This document shows positions 8,339 through 17,947 of a stretch of DNA of 62,229 nucleotides, one piece after another. The stretch comes from Flavobacteriales bacterium. Its GTDB lineage: Bacteria > Bacteroidota > Bacteroidia > Flavobacteriales > Schleiferiaceae. The stretch is taken from positions 1-62,229 of the forward strand of contig NSIH01000003.1 in assembly GCA_002737315.1 (NCBI GenBank). Direction: 5' to 3'. Every line of letters begins with the position of its first letter. Positions within the stretch are counted from its first letter, which is position 1. The notes under the pieces were generated by a model. The model saw nothing but the letters and a program-made list of their open reading frames with translations. It was not told the origin of the DNA and ran no database searches. The position numbers and the translations under genes are program-made.

Positions 8339-9367
8339 ATGGGATTATTTGACTTTCTTACCTACGACATCGCGATCGACCTTGGTACCGCGAACACCCT
8401 AATCATTCACAACGACAAGGTTGTCGTGGATGCTCCGTCGATTGTTGCCATGGATCGCTCGACCAATGCCATTCTTGCTATCGGCCACGAGGCAATGCAA
8501 ATGCACGGTAAAACACACGAAAACATTCGCACGGTTCGCCCCCTTAAAGACGGGGTTATTGCAGACTTCGTTGCCTCGGAGCACATGATTCGCGAAATGA
8601 TTAAAAGTATTCCGGCATTAAAGAATAAGTGGTTTGCTCCGTCTTTGAGGATGGTCATTTGTATTCCAAGCGGAATCACCGAAGTGGAGAAGCGCGCGGT
8701 GCGCGACTCGGCAGAGCACGCCAATGCCAAAGAGGTCTACCTCATTCACGAGCCAATGGCTGCTGCAATTGGCATTGGCGTTGATGTTCTTGAGCCCAAG
8801 GGGAACATGATTATTGACATCGGTGGCGGAACCACAGAAATTGCCGTTCTTGCCCTAGGCGGAATTGTCTGCGATAAGTCGATTAAAATTGCTGGCGACG
8901 TTTTTACTAACGACATAGCCTACTACATGCGCACCTGCCACAATCTTTATGTGGGCGACCGCACCGCAGAGCAGATTAAGATCAACGTAGGGTCCGCGCT
9001 AGAAAACCTAGCCTCGCCTCCCGACGACATGAGTGTTCAGGGTCGTGATTTGGTCTCGGGCAAGCCCAAGCAGGTCAATATTTCGCATAAAGAAATTGCG
9101 CGTGCACTTGACAAGTCGCTAATGCGTATTGAAGAGGCCGTAATGGAGGCTTTGTCGCTAACGCCTCCTGAGCTTTCTGCCGATATTTACAATTCAGGCA
9201 TCTACATGGCCGGTGGCGGCTCGCTGCTTCGCGGACTCGACCAGCGTATTTCAGCGAGGACTGACCTTCCCGTTTATGTGGCCGAAGATCCACTTCGTGC
9301 AGTGGTTCGTGGAACTGGTATTGCGCTCAAGAACCTGGATAAGTACCGCACTCTTTTGATGCGCTAA
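8339..9367 (+). CDS. mreB: Rod shape-determining protein MreB
   Basis: 342 residues, the normal length for this actin homologue, which polymerises on the inner membrane and directs the elongasome. Visible ATPase-fold signatures: DLGTANTLI (phosphate 1), IDIGGGTTEIAVLALGG (phosphate 2) and YMAGGGSLLRGL (adenosine motif). First gene of mreB-mreC-mreD-mrdA-rodA and probably co-transcribed with purH. The N terminus (MGLFDFLTYD) supplies a short amphipathic membrane-binding segment. Confidence 0.97.
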   Translation: MGLFDFLTYDIAIDLGTANTLIIHNDKVVVDAPSIVAMDRSTNAILAIGHEAMQMHGKTHENIRTVRPLKDGVIADFVASEHMIREMIKSIPALKNKWFAPSLRMVICIPSGITEVEKRAVRDSAEHANAKEVYLIHEPMAAAIGIGVDVLEPKGNMIIDIGGGTTEIAVLALGGIVCDKSIKIAGDVFTNDIAYYMRTCHNLYVGDRTAEQIKINVGSALENLASPPDDMSVQGRDLVSGKPKQVNISHKEIARALDKSLMRIEEAVMEALSLTPPELSADIYNSGIYMAGGGSLLRGLDQRISARTDLPVYVAEDPLRAVVRGTGIALKNLDKYRTLLMR

Positions 9368-9370
9368 GTC

Positions 9371-10168
9371 ATGCAAAACATTCTGCGGTTTTTCATTCGG
9401 TACCGCATGGTTATCTCTTTGTTGTTGCTTCAAACTTTGGGCTTGAGTTTGACCTACGCTCGGTCTCTCGCGCATCAAAATCTTTATTGGGCTCAGGTTT
9501 TAGAACGCCAAGCCCAATGGCGCGGATGGCTCAACGGATGGGAAACCTACCTAAACCTAAGGGAAGAAAATTTCGCACTCATTGCGGAGTTGTCTAGGAT
9601 TCGAAGTGCCGCAGAGCCAGACAGCAGCAAACCGCCCGTGCAGGCCTATGAAGAATTTGGATTTGATTTTGTTCCCGGTCGACTGATGTTTATCGCCCAC
9701 AATGGCGCCGAACCCTGGGGCCTGATCGATATAGGTCGTGATGCCGGACTCAAGCCTCCCTTTGCCGTTCTTGGAAGCAGCGGCATAATTGGCATCGCCT
9801 ATGAAACCACCGACGGATTCAGCCGCGTAACCCCGCTCAGCCACCCGTCGATGAGGATTTCGGCCTCCGCCGAGCGCAGCGGGCACTTTGGAACGCTCCA
9901 GTGGCACAGCGCCAATGCTCGCTTTGCTGAATTCGTAGACGTAGCCTACGAGGCAGACCTCAAAAAAGGAGACCGAGTGGTCACCGACGCGCGGTCCGAC
10001 CTTTTTCCGGCGGGATGGCTCATCGGTACCATTGATAGGGTTTCTATTGATTCCACACAGTTCACCAAAACAGCTTTGGTGCGCCTGGCAGCGGATCTTT
10101 ATCGCCAGCAGGTGGTCATGGCCGCTTTTAGCATTCGCAAAGTAGAACAAGACAGTATTGCACCATGA
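9371..10168 (+). CDS. mreC: Rod shape-determining protein MreC
   Basis: 265 residues. One N-terminal membrane helix (~10-30) followed by a short coiled-coil region (~60-80, REENFALIAELSRIRSAA) and a periplasmic double beta-barrel domain (~105-255) with the family pattern RLMFIAHNGAEPWGLIDIGRDAGL and GVLGSSGIIG-like residues. MreC scaffolds PBP2-RodA in the elongasome. Three bases separate it from mreB; its TGA overlaps the mreD ATG by four bases. Confidence 0.9.
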   Translation: MQNILRFFIRYRMVISLLLLQTLGLSLTYARSLAHQNLYWAQVLERQAQWRGWLNGWETYLNLREENFALIAELSRIRSAAEPDSSKPPVQAYEEFGFDFVPGRLMFIAHNGAEPWGLIDIGRDAGLKPPFAVLGSSGIIGIAYETTDGFSRVTPLSHPSMRISASAERSGHFGTLQWHSANARFAEFVDVAYEADLKKGDRVVTDARSDLFPAGWLIGTIDRVSIDSTQFTKTALVRLAADLYRQQVVMAAFSIRKVEQDSIAP

Positions 10169-10674
10169 CGAGAATTGGTTCCTGGCTTAGCCTTATTTTT
10201 TGGGTTCTGCTCCTGCAGTTTTTGGTCTTGAGCCAGATTGAGGTCAGCGGTTATTTAAGTCCCTACCTCTACCCCTTGCTGATTGTCTTGGCTCCCGCCA
10301 ATTTTAATCGTTACGGACTACTCATTATTGGCGCGCTAATGGGACTTGCTATGGACTTTCACGAAGGGAGCGGCGGACTTCATCTAATGGCGACAAGTTT
10401 GCTGGCCTACTTGCGACCCTGGATACTCAATGCGGTAATCCCGCGCGCCGCCGAGGAGCAGCTTCCCTTCGCCCCCCAGGATTTGGGCTTGGGCAAGTGG
10501 TTCACGCTGCTGCTGCTGTCCTTTGGCCTACACCACATTTGGCTCTTTATCTGGGCCAGCCACGACGGACATGTGTGGTCCTTGGTCATTATGCGAAGCC
10601 TTATCAATATTGTGGTCAGCGGTTCCTTGGCGACTGCCATCGGATGGTTCTATCCTAAGTCCTCTCAAGGATGA
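10165..10674 (+). CDS. mreD: Rod shape-determining protein MreD
   Basis: 169 residues, mostly hydrophobic with about five membrane helices. Recognised by size, by position between mreC and PBP2, and by the conserved MreD features PYLYPLLIVLAP and GLAMDFHEGSGGLH. Inner-membrane component of the elongasome, thought to interact with MreC. It overlaps mreC by four bases at its start and mrdA by four bases at its end, so all three are translationally linked. Confidence 0.88.
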   Translation: MTRIGSWLSLIFWVLLLQFLVLSQIEVSGYLSPYLYPLLIVLAPANFNRYGLLIIGALMGLAMDFHEGSGGLHLMATSLLAYLRPWILNAVIPRAAEEQLPFAPQDLGLGKWFTLLLLSFGLHHIWLFIWASHDGHVWSLVIMRSLINIVVSGSLATAIGWFYPKSSQG

Positions 10675-12506
10675 TTCGAAGTCGGATTCTTATCATCGGG
10701 GTGATCCTGGTCTTTGCCGTATTTGCCCTGCGCCTGATCAATATTCAGCTCATTGATAAGCGCTACACGCTCGATGCGGCCAACAACGCCCAGAGAATTG
10801 AAAAGATTTATGCTCCGAGGGGCATAATGCGCGACCGCAACGGAGTCGTTTTGGCTACCAACCAAATTGCGTACGACGTGGAGGTTATCTCGAGCAGACT
10901 CAGCAACCTCGACACCGCAAGGCTTGCAGAGGTGCTTCAGGAGCCTCTGAGCAGCGTGCGCAAGCAACTTATAAAGGCGCGCACTCAGGCTCCCTACAGG
11001 CCCTATGCCATCCTTAGGGGGCTGATGATTAAGGATTACGCTGCCCTCCAAGAGAAGGTCAGCATTTTTGAAGGGGTTTCTATGCGCAAGCGCACTTTCA
11101 GAAAGTACCCCCAGGCCTATGGCGGAAACGTTATGGGCTACGTTGGCGAGGTCAACGACTACATTATTAAGAGCCACCCCGAGTACGACCTTGGGGACTA
11201 TCTGGGGATTTCAGGCATTGAATCGTCCTACGAAAAGGAGCTACGGGGAGAAGACGGGCGTCGGTACATCGTGGTAGACAACCGCAACCGTGATGTGGGC
11301 TCCTTTGCCAACGGCGAATACGACATGCAGCCCGTTATGGGGGCAGAATTAAAGTTGACCATAGATGCCAAGCTTCAAGCCCTCGGGGAGGAGCTGATGC
11401 GGGGCAAGCGCGGCAGTATTGTAGCCATCGAACCCAGTACGGGCGAAATTCTAGCCCTAATCTCCGCACCGAGCTACGACCCCAATGCTCTTGTTGGCCG
11501 CTACCGTTCTCGAAACTATACGATTCTTTACCGCGATTCCATCAATAAACCCTTATACGATCGAGCCATTCTTGCCGAATACCCTCCGGGTTCTCCATTT
11601 AAAATTTTAAATGCTTTAATCGGCCTTCAGGAGGGAGTGGTGACCAACGAAACGCAGTACACCTGCATCGATGGGTTTCACTTTGGCTCTTTGCACGTCG
11701 GCTGCCACTGCAAGGCTGGGACGCTTGACCTAAGGGGGTCCATAAGCAAGAGCTGCAATAATTATCACTGCCAAATTCTTAAAAAAGTCCTAGAAAAATA
11801 CCCGAGCGCAAGCCAGGGAATTGATTCTTGGCATCGGCACATTAAGAGCTTCGGCATGGGCGACTACTTGGGGGTTGATCTGCCAACGGGCCGCAAGGGC
11901 TTTGTGCCCGACGGAAGCTACTTCAACAAGGTGTACCAAAGCGACCGATGGAGGGCTCCTACCGTAATTTCTTTGGCCATTGGGCAAGGAGAGCTCGCCG
12001 TGACCCCTATACAGCTCGCCAATATGGTGGCCGCCGTAGCCAATCGAGGCTGGTGGATTCGTCCTCATGTGGTGAGGGCCATCGACGGAAAAGCCATTAC
12101 TGACGAGCAGTACACCAAAGTCAATAAAACAACCATTGATCCCCAATACTTTGATGTAATCATTGGAGGTATGAGTGATGTTTTTGAGTCAGGCACCGCG
12201 AGAGCCTCCAGGCTGGAGGGCCTAATGATGGCTGGCAAAACCGGAACCGCGCAAAATCCGCACGGACAAGACCATTCCATTTTTACCTCTTTTGCACCCT
12301 TAAATAAGCCTAAAATAGCCATCGCCATCATAGTCGAAAACGGCTACTGGGGATCTCGTTGGGCCGCGCCCATTGCAAGCCTGATGATGGAGTCCTACCT
12401 GCATGATTCCATTTCAAGACCGGATCTTTACCGCAGAATGGTCGAAGGCAGCCTGACAGGCGAGTACCAAATAAATTCTGTGCAAACTGCACTGCCACCC
12501 TACTGA
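10671..12506 (+). CDS. mrdA: Penicillin-binding protein 2, peptidoglycan DD-transpeptidase
   Basis: 611 residues. A single N-terminal membrane helix (~5-25), a PBP dimerisation (pedestal) domain (~45-220) and a C-terminal transpeptidase domain. The three active-site motifs are present: S308-P-F-K311, S361-C-N363 and K523-T-G525. Crosslinks new glycan strands during lateral growth together with RodA, its polymerase partner, whose gene follows after 10 bases. Motif spacing is that of class B PBPs of the PBP2 subgroup, and the neighbourhood excludes FtsI. Cys362 replaces the more common Ser/Thr in SxN, which is allowed in that position. Confidence 0.95.
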   Translation: MIRSRILIIGVILVFAVFALRLINIQLIDKRYTLDAANNAQRIEKIYAPRGIMRDRNGVVLATNQIAYDVEVISSRLSNLDTARLAEVLQEPLSSVRKQLIKARTQAPYRPYAILRGLMIKDYAALQEKVSIFEGVSMRKRTFRKYPQAYGGNVMGYVGEVNDYIIKSHPEYDLGDYLGISGIESSYEKELRGEDGRRYIVVDNRNRDVGSFANGEYDMQPVMGAELKLTIDAKLQALGEELMRGKRGSIVAIEPSTGEILALISAPSYDPNALVGRYRSRNYTILYRDSINKPLYDRAILAEYPPGSPFKILNALIGLQEGVVTNETQYTCIDGFHFGSLHVGCHCKAGTLDLRGSISKSCNNYHCQILKKVLEKYPSASQGIDSWHRHIKSFGMGDYLGVDLPTGRKGFVPDGSYFNKVYQSDRWRAPTVISLAIGQGELAVTPIQLANMVAAVANRGWWIRPHVVRAIDGKAITDEQYTKVNKTTIDPQYFDVIIGGMSDVFESGTARASRLEGLMMAGKTGTAQNPHGQDHSIFTSFAPLNKPKIAIAIIVENGYWGSRWAAPIASLMMESYLHDSISRPDLYRRMVEGSLTGEYQINSVQTALPPY

Positions 12507-12516
12507 TTCTCCACTG

Positions 12517-13800
12517 ATGAACCGTACTAACGCAACTCCCCTGGTTGGCAAACTCGATCTTATTAGCGTTGGACTCGTGGTTTTCTTGGTCGTATTCGGT
12601 TGGCTCAATATTTTGGCCACGGTCACCCCCGTTGGTGATGAATTTCAGTGGAGTTGGGACCACGAAGCCGGCAAACAACTGCGGTTTATTGGTCTTGCAA
12701 GCTTTTTAATTCTTATCGTGCTTTTGGCAGACGCTCGCCTGTTTGAATTTTTGGCATGGGCCGTATATGGTTTTAGCCTTATACTTTTGGTCGCGGTGTT
12801 GTTTTTTGGTGTGGAACGCGGCGGAAACAAATCCTGGCTCAACCTTGGTTCTTTTGGTCTTCAGCCCTCGGAATTCGCCAAACTAGGCACCGCATTAATG
12901 GTTGCTCGAATCCTAGAACGAGGCGGTTCTCCAATGGAAACCTGGCGCGGACGGCTCCTACCCATGATTGTTGTGGCAGTGCCAATGATCCTCATCCTTT
13001 TGCAGCCAGACGCCGGGTCAGCACTGGTATTCAGCTCCTTCCTTCTAGTGTTCTACTTCGCCGGAATGCCCTCCTACTACCTTTTTGGAAGCATTGGAAT
13101 CGGCGTGGTTTCGCTTTTAGCTTTGGCTTTTAGTCCAGAAACCATGCGCCTGCTCATTGGCTCAATCTCGCTGCTCAGCCTTATTGTATCTCGCGCCCGA
13201 AAGCGCATGCCGCTCATTCGATTGCTTAAGCATCCAGCAATTTGGCTGGGGATTGCAGCCCTGGCATGGGCCAGTACCGTCAATCAAGTATTTGAAAACG
13301 TTTTGCAACCCCACCAGCAAATCAGGATCAAATTGCTTCTGGGTCAAGTGGACGACCCCAGTGCAGCAGGCTACCAAACGGCACAGTCACTCATTGCAAT
13401 TGGCTCTGGCGGACTTTTTGGCAAAGGCTATATGCAGGGAACCCAAACCCGCCTTCGATTTGTTCCAGAACAGACCACCGACTACATCTTTTGCACCGTT
13501 GGCGAAGAATGGGGCTTTATCGGTTCCTTCCTCGTGCTTCTAGCTTTTGCAGGATTGATCATACGATTGACATTGCTTGCACAGCGCCAAAAGCATTCCT
13601 TTGGACTTTACTTCGGATTGGCTATTGCCAGTATTCTTTTGGTGCACTTTGCCGTAAACGTCGGCATGACCCTTGGCCTCATGCCTGTAATCGGCATACC
13701 CCTGCCCTTCTTCAGCTACGGAGGATCCTCTCTATGGGCCTTTAGCCTAATGGTTTTTGTGTTTCTCCGATGGGACGCCTACCGTTGGGAAAGCCTCTAG
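12517..13800 (+). CDS. rodA: Peptidoglycan polymerase RodA (SEDS family)
   Basis: 427 residues with about ten membrane helices. SEDS glycosyltransferases polymerise lipid II into glycan strands. Seen: the conserved GGNKSWLNLGSFGLQPSEFAK region, LLQPDAGSALVF with the functionally important Asp, GSGGLFGKGYMQGTQ, VPEQTTDYIFCTVGEEWGF and PFFSYGGSSL near the C terminus (all classic RodA/FtsW blocks). An inserted loop around residues 205-260 (RARKRMPLIRLLKHPAIWLG) is somewhat longer than in E. coli. Last gene of the rod operon; it converges on ppiD with 19 bases between stops and no clear hairpin terminator. Confidence 0.95.
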   Translation: MNRTNATPLVGKLDLISVGLVVFLVVFGWLNILATVTPVGDEFQWSWDHEAGKQLRFIGLASFLILIVLLADARLFEFLAWAVYGFSLILLVAVLFFGVERGGNKSWLNLGSFGLQPSEFAKLGTALMVARILERGGSPMETWRGRLLPMIVVAVPMILILLQPDAGSALVFSSFLLVFYFAGMPSYYLFGSIGIGVVSLLALAFSPETMRLLIGSISLLSLIVSRARKRMPLIRLLKHPAIWLGIAALAWASTVNQVFENVLQPHQQIRIKLLLGQVDDPSAAGYQTAQSLIAIGSGGLFGKGYMQGTQTRLRFVPEQTTDYIFCTVGEEWGFIGSFLVLLAFAGLIIRLTLLAQRQKHSFGLYFGLAIASILLVHFAVNVGMTLGLMPVIGIPLPFFSYGGSSLWAFSLMVFVFLRWDAYRWESL

Positions 13801-13819
13801 GCCCCCAAAAGGTTCACAA

Positions 13820-15892
13820 TCAATAGAAGGCGCCGCGGTTGTCCACAACCTTCGCCGACTGCATAAGGGACTGCAGCAGCATGCGCTGCGCATTGCTGCC
13901 CAATCGATTGTTTTCTGCGGCTACGTCAGCAGCCGTCATGGAACTCGGAGCGTCAAATACGTTCACGAGCTTCACGCGATAGGCTCCGTTACTGCCCTCA
14001 ATAACACCCGACGTGAAGCCAATGGAATTACCAGAGGCAATGCCCACCACCTTGGGTTCGCGACCCGTTGCTAGGTATGGGGAGGCCAAAGTAGCAGACG
14101 CATCAACCCACTCGGGCTTGGTCCTTAGCTTAAGACGCTCTGCCAAAACCCGCACCTTAGCGCGGTTAAGTGCCAGGGTCTTGAGGTCTTCCTTGACCGC
14201 GTCAAGCGATTTGTAGCCTTCCTTATAAATCGCCGTAAGTTGGACTACGCTGTATGACTTATAGTTGTTGTTTACCACGCTTACTTCGCCAACCTCGCGC
14301 TCCTCGTTGAAGATCCAGCGCACCACCTCGCGGTTGTCGTTCATACCCGGAACCGAAGCATCAATGGCACGCACATTCCGCGCGGGCATCAGGGGTACAC
14401 CCACCTTTACAGCGGCTTCCTCAGGCTTCATTCCACCCTGCAAAAGCTTGGCCAATTCTCCAGCGCGAGCATAAACCTGCTGTTCAGACTCTGGACTTAC
14501 CGTCACTCTGCGAACCACCTCGGCAAGACGAAGAGCAGGACGGCTGCCTTTTTGGCCAACAACCTGCACCACGTGAAAGCCGAATTCGGTACTGACCACG
14601 TCAATGCTTCCGTTGGACTTCTCAAAACAGAAGGACTCAAAAGCGGGCGTCATTTGACCCGGCTGAAACCAACCCAAGTCTCCATCGTTGGATGCCGCCA
14701 CCACGTCGTTACTGAACTGCTTGCTCAAATCACTGAACGAACCGCCTGACTTAATAAGGCTTAGGATACTGTCGGCTAAACGCTCAGCTTCTTGGTAGCT
14801 GCGCGTGGCTTGAGAGCGCTCCGCTCCAGCAAAACCAATGAGTATGTGCTTAGCACGAGCGGAATCGGGCAAGGAGGCCCGGCCCATTACCTTGGCAATG
14901 CGGTAGAGGTCGCCTTCTTGCACGGGTTCTGAGACAAAACCAGAGGGCTTGCCCTGAACAAACGGAAGCAGCGTTGGGCTGATGGACGACTCGGGGCGCA
15001 GAGTAATTGGCATAAAGACGTCGGTATTCGCGGCAGCAAAGGCGCTGTCGTCAATGGACGCGGCAAAATCAACCGCAATTTTAAGCAGTTCTTCGCGCGT
15101 TTTTGCAAGGTCCTGGTCGGTAGGGACCAAGGCAAAATCAGCGACAAGAGCATCCCTGAGCGGGGTAGTTATTTTGAAGTTAGACTTGTATTCCTCATAA
15201 AGTGCCTTATAGTCTTCCTCGCTCGCTACCGCATCGCTATCCTTGACGTCAGAGACCGACATAAAGTCTACCTGCATCTGCAATTGACGGTTGTTTCGGG
15301 AATTTTGGGCAATCTGGATGCTCATTGGCATGCGCATTCCCGCAGCCACGGCATCGTTAATCTTACTGCTCATCGTTTGATTCTTGACATCCTTCTCGTA
15401 GGCAACCCAACTGTCCCACTGGGCAGCTGCCTCTGGAGAACTCTCTCGCTGGTCGCGAAGGTTTTGGAGGGCACTTCGGAGCAAATCAGGACGAAATTGG
15501 CCCGTATTGGGGTCTTGTAGTCCCTGCATTTCGCGAACGGATGGCGTCATCTCAATGACCCTACCCAATTCTTCGGTAGTGACAACAAAGCCCAGGTCTG
15601 CCATAGGCTCGATGAGAAGGCGCTCATTGAGAATATTGTTCCAGACCAACTCACTCAACTGAAGCGGCGATGCCTGACTGTACTGCGGATTTTGACGCAG
15701 CACCTCGACCTCTTTATTGAACTCGATGTAGGAAACCTTGGTTCCCTCGACGCGACCCACGAGGTCGCGGTCGCCTTGAAAAAGCATACTCCCGGAGGTC
15801 ATGAAGTCCGTAAGGACAAAGGCCACCAAAGAAAGTCCGATTACTCCAACTACAAGGCCAGAACGGCTGCGAATTGATTCAAAAAGTCCCAT
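13820..15892 (-). CDS. ppiD: Periplasmic peptidyl-prolyl isomerase / chaperone, PpiD-SurA type
   Basis: 690 residues. One N-terminal membrane anchor (~14-32, following SIRSRSG), a SurA-like N-terminal chaperone region (~35-230), a parvulin domain (~335-445: RAKHILIGFAG, GGSFSDLSKQFSND, GDLGWFQPGQMTPAFE, GFHVVQV) and a long C-terminal substrate-binding region with a second degenerate parvulin-like segment. PpiD is an inner-membrane anchored chaperone for outer-membrane and secreted proteins. Position fits: it ends the lptC-containing envelope cluster. A TATATTCG box on the minus strand about 30 bases upstream suggests it may also have its own promoter. Confidence 0.88.
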   Translation of the reverse strand: MGLFESIRSRSGLVVGVIGLSLVAFVLTDFMTSGSMLFQGDRDLVGRVEGTKVSYIEFNKEVEVLRQNPQYSQASPLQLSELVWNNILNERLLIEPMADLGFVVTTEELGRVIEMTPSVREMQGLQDPNTGQFRPDLLRSALQNLRDQRESSPEAAAQWDSWVAYEKDVKNQTMSSKINDAVAAGMRMPMSIQIAQNSRNNRQLQMQVDFMSVSDVKDSDAVASEEDYKALYEEYKSNFKITTPLRDALVADFALVPTDQDLAKTREELLKIAVDFAASIDDSAFAAANTDVFMPITLRPESSISPTLLPFVQGKPSGFVSEPVQEGDLYRIAKVMGRASLPDSARAKHILIGFAGAERSQATRSYQEAERLADSILSLIKSGGSFSDLSKQFSNDVVAASNDGDLGWFQPGQMTPAFESFCFEKSNGSIDVVSTEFGFHVVQVVGQKGSRPALRLAEVVRRVTVSPESEQQVYARAGELAKLLQGGMKPEEAAVKVGVPLMPARNVRAIDASVPGMNDNREVVRWIFNEEREVGEVSVVNNNYKSYSVVQLTAIYKEGYKSLDAVKEDLKTLALNRAKVRVLAERLKLRTKPEWVDASATLASPYLATGREPKVVGIASGNSIGFTSGVIEGSNGAYRVKLVNVFDAPSSMTAADVAAENNRLGSNAQRMLLQSLMQSAKVVDNRGAFY

Positions 15893-15953
15893 AACTAAAT
15901 ATAAATAAGGTCGCGAATATACAACCGTTAAAGGGCTCCACGAAGCCCCGAAG

Positions 15954-17195
15954 TTAGGCGTCCAAGCGCACCAGCACCTGCTTGACGCGCTGCACCTCCA
16001 TGCCCTCTACCTCGAGGCGCCAGGGGCCAACCACCACAGAATCACCAGGCTCCGGGAGCTTACCAGCCAAATCGGTAATCATACCTCCCAGGGTGGTAAA
16101 CCGCTCGGACTCGGGCAAATTAAGTTCGTAGCGGTCATTGAGGTAGTTCACCTCAAGCCGTCCGTCGAGGCGAAATTGATTGGGAGCTAGAACGAGCTCT
16201 ACGAGCGAATCCTGGTCGTGCTCGTCGTCGATTTCACCAAAAAGTTCTTCAATAATGTCCTCCAGGGTGACCATGCCCACAAGGTCTCCCAAGTCGTCTA
16301 CTACGAGGGCCATACTGCGCTTGACCTTGATAAGCTGCTGAAAGACATCCTGCGCATTCATAGCCTCCGGCACAAAAGACAGGGGTGTCAGCACTGATTT
16401 GAGGCTGGGCGGACTTTTAAATAACTCAAATTGATGCACGTAGGCAAAGGCGTCGTCTAAGCTTTCGCGGTAAACAAGGAGTCGGCTAAAACCCGTCTCC
16501 ACAAATTTTTGCTTTAAATCTTTTAAATCGATGCTCTCGGGTACGGCGACCAATTCAGGGCGCGGAACCATACAAGACCGCACCTTCACCTCGGCGAAAT
16601 CCAAGGCATTGCGAAAAAGTTCCACCTCGGGGTCCTGCTCCTCTTTTTGACTGGCCTCATCCACAAGATTGTTGAGGTCTGCAAGACCAAAAATCCGAGC
16701 CCTACCGCTTAAAACGGGTTCGGTGCCGAGCTTCTTTATTATGGCGCTATTCAGCTTTGAGATTACATAAGAAATCGGCCAAAAAAACACATAAAATACT
16801 AAGGCAGGCAGTGCTCCCCAGACCAGGGCACGATTGGCCTGCTCCCTAAACAGGGCCTTGGGAATGTACTCGGCGATAAACAAAACAAAGACGGTAGAAA
16901 TCAAGGTCTCGACAAAAAGTGCCGCCGGCAGGCTCATGTGGGGCGAAAAATAGGGATGCATCAGCTTGGCCGATTGCGCGCCAACAAGCACCAAGGCAAG
17001 CGTGTTTCCCACCAGCAAAGTCACCAAAAACTGCTGGGGATGCTCCACCCAACGAGCTACCCAAAAAGGAACAGCCTTGCGCTTAAGGTCTATCTCGAGC
17101 TGGAGTCGGTTGGCAGTCAGAAAGGCAATCTCGGTTCCCGATAAAAATGCCGACGCCGCCAGCGAAAAAACAAGAATTAGTGCAGACTCCATCAT
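15954..17195 (-). CDS. CNNM/CorC (hemolysin-like) membrane protein with CBS pair
   Basis: 413 residues from ATG 17195, chosen because that ATG overlaps the preceding stop by four bases (ATGA). Domains in order: CNNM/DUF21 membrane domain (~1-190, with four helices and SGTEIAFLTANR), a CBS pair (~200-330, including CMVPRPELVAV and LVGMVTLEDIIEELFGEIDDEHD), and a C-terminal CorC_HlyC domain (~335-413, TLGGMITDLAGKLPEPGD). Family members are linked to Mg2+/Co2+ homeostasis. It is a paralogue of gldE at 42122-43417 but is not next to gldD, so it is left as a general CNNM protein. Confidence 0.87.
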   Translation of the reverse strand: MMESALILVFSLAASAFLSGTEIAFLTANRLQLEIDLKRKAVPFWVARWVEHPQQFLVTLLVGNTLALVLVGAQSAKLMHPYFSPHMSLPAALFVETLISTVFVLFIAEYIPKALFREQANRALVWGALPALVFYVFFWPISYVISKLNSAIIKKLGTEPVLSGRARIFGLADLNNLVDEASQKEEQDPEVELFRNALDFAEVKVRSCMVPRPELVAVPESIDLKDLKQKFVETGFSRLLVYRESLDDAFAYVHQFELFKSPPSLKSVLTPLSFVPEAMNAQDVFQQLIKVKRSMALVVDDLGDLVGMVTLEDIIEELFGEIDDEHDQDSLVELVLAPNQFRLDGRLEVNYLNDRYELNLPESERFTTLGGMITDLAGKLPEPGDSVVVGPWRLEVEGMEVQRVKQVLVRLDA

Positions 17196-17392
17196 GGCTG
17201 GGATTCCTTTGATGATTTGATTCGTTGGTTCCGCCTCCAAAGGGCCATCGCAAGCGAAAGGACCACTAACCCAGCAAAAAGTAAGGACCGAGAAGAATCA
17301 GAACTCCGCAGGGACCAGGCAGCCTCTGCAGAGAGAACTGCGGTAAAATAATAAATCCATTCGAGTACTCTCCAGCGCACGGGTTTATTCAT
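17192..17392 (-). CDS. Small two-helix membrane protein between lptC and the CNNM gene
   Basis: 66 residues. Two hydrophobic segments (~12-27 and ~38-53) with a very basic cytoplasmic end (WRRNQRIKSS). Twelve bases after the lptC stop and four-base overlap (ATGA) with the CNNM gene place it firmly in the operon. Small membrane proteins occupy this slot in other flavobacteria, but I know of no assigned function. An unprocessed small partner of LptC or of the CNNM protein is possible but untested. Confidence 0.7.
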   Translation of the reverse strand: MNKPVRWRVLEWIYYFTAVLSAEAAWSLRSSDSSRSLLFAGLVVLSLAMALWRRNQRIKSSKESQP

Positions 17393-17404
17393 ATTTTTTT
17401 GTGA

Positions 17405-17947
17405 TCAATTGCCGTCAAACTGGCCCGACACCTCAAAGATGCTGTACGTTGAGAGATCTTCCATCGCTTCAAATCCGATTCCACTTAGGGTTTGACCTTC
17501 ATCATTGATTTCTACCCAGCCAGCGCCATGAATTTTACCGGTTCGACGGTCCCATTCCAGGGATTCTGTTTTTAGGTATTTATTGCTTCCCTTAGTAACA
17601 AGAACCGAACCCGAAAGGACCCAAACTTGGTCTTTAATATTGCGCACCACGCGGTCTGCACGAAGCTTGGTACCGGTGGGCTTGCTTCGCAGCAGCTGCA
17701 CCGCGGTCACGTCTCCGCTAAAAACTTCGCTTTGGGCAGTACCGTCGAGACGCTGCTCCTCAAGCTTCAAGGCCTTAAGCGACCAATGGAAGTCAGAGGT
17801 ATCAGAATAGACTACCGAGATTCCGTACTGAATCGAGCTCGGACCCTGAGGCGCCCGGTGAATTCTCTGTACGTCTTGGCTGTCGTTTCGGCAGGCAGCC
17901 AAAGCGAAGACCGAAGCCAACAATAGTGCGTGATTAAAAACGAACAA
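17405..17947 (-). CDS. lptC: LPS export periplasmic protein LptC
   Basis: 180 residues. LptC receives LPS from the LptB2FG transporter at the inner membrane and passes it to LptA. Seen: lipoprotein-type signal with LAAC (Cys19) and an LptC/OstA-like beta-jellyroll (YGISVVYSDTSD, LRADRVVRNIKDQVWVLSGSVLV, LKTESLEWDRRTGKIHG, GIGFEAMEDLSTYSIFEVSG). The only usable start is a TTG at 17947: the codon before it is an in-frame TAG. That start overlaps the 3' end of the upstream TPR gene by 14 bases. The lipobox suggests lipid anchoring instead of the membrane helix found in E. coli LptC. Confidence 0.85.
   Translation of the reverse strand: MFVFNHALLLASVFALAACRNDSQDVQRIHRAPQGPSSIQYGISVVYSDTSDFHWSLKALKLEEQRLDGTAQSEVFSGDVTAVQLLRSKPTGTKLRADRVVRNIKDQVWVLSGSVLVTKGSNKYLKTESLEWDRRTGKIHGAGWVEINDEGQTLSGIGFEAMEDLSTYSIFEVSGQFDGN

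Noticed and set aside
13801-13819. A terminator between rodA and ppiD
   Set aside because: The 19-base gap has no inverted repeat with a T tract.
15954-17195. Calling the CNNM protein of the lptC cluster gldE
   Set aside because: It has the same domains but the gldE that adjoins gldD is at 42122-43417; position is the better guide.
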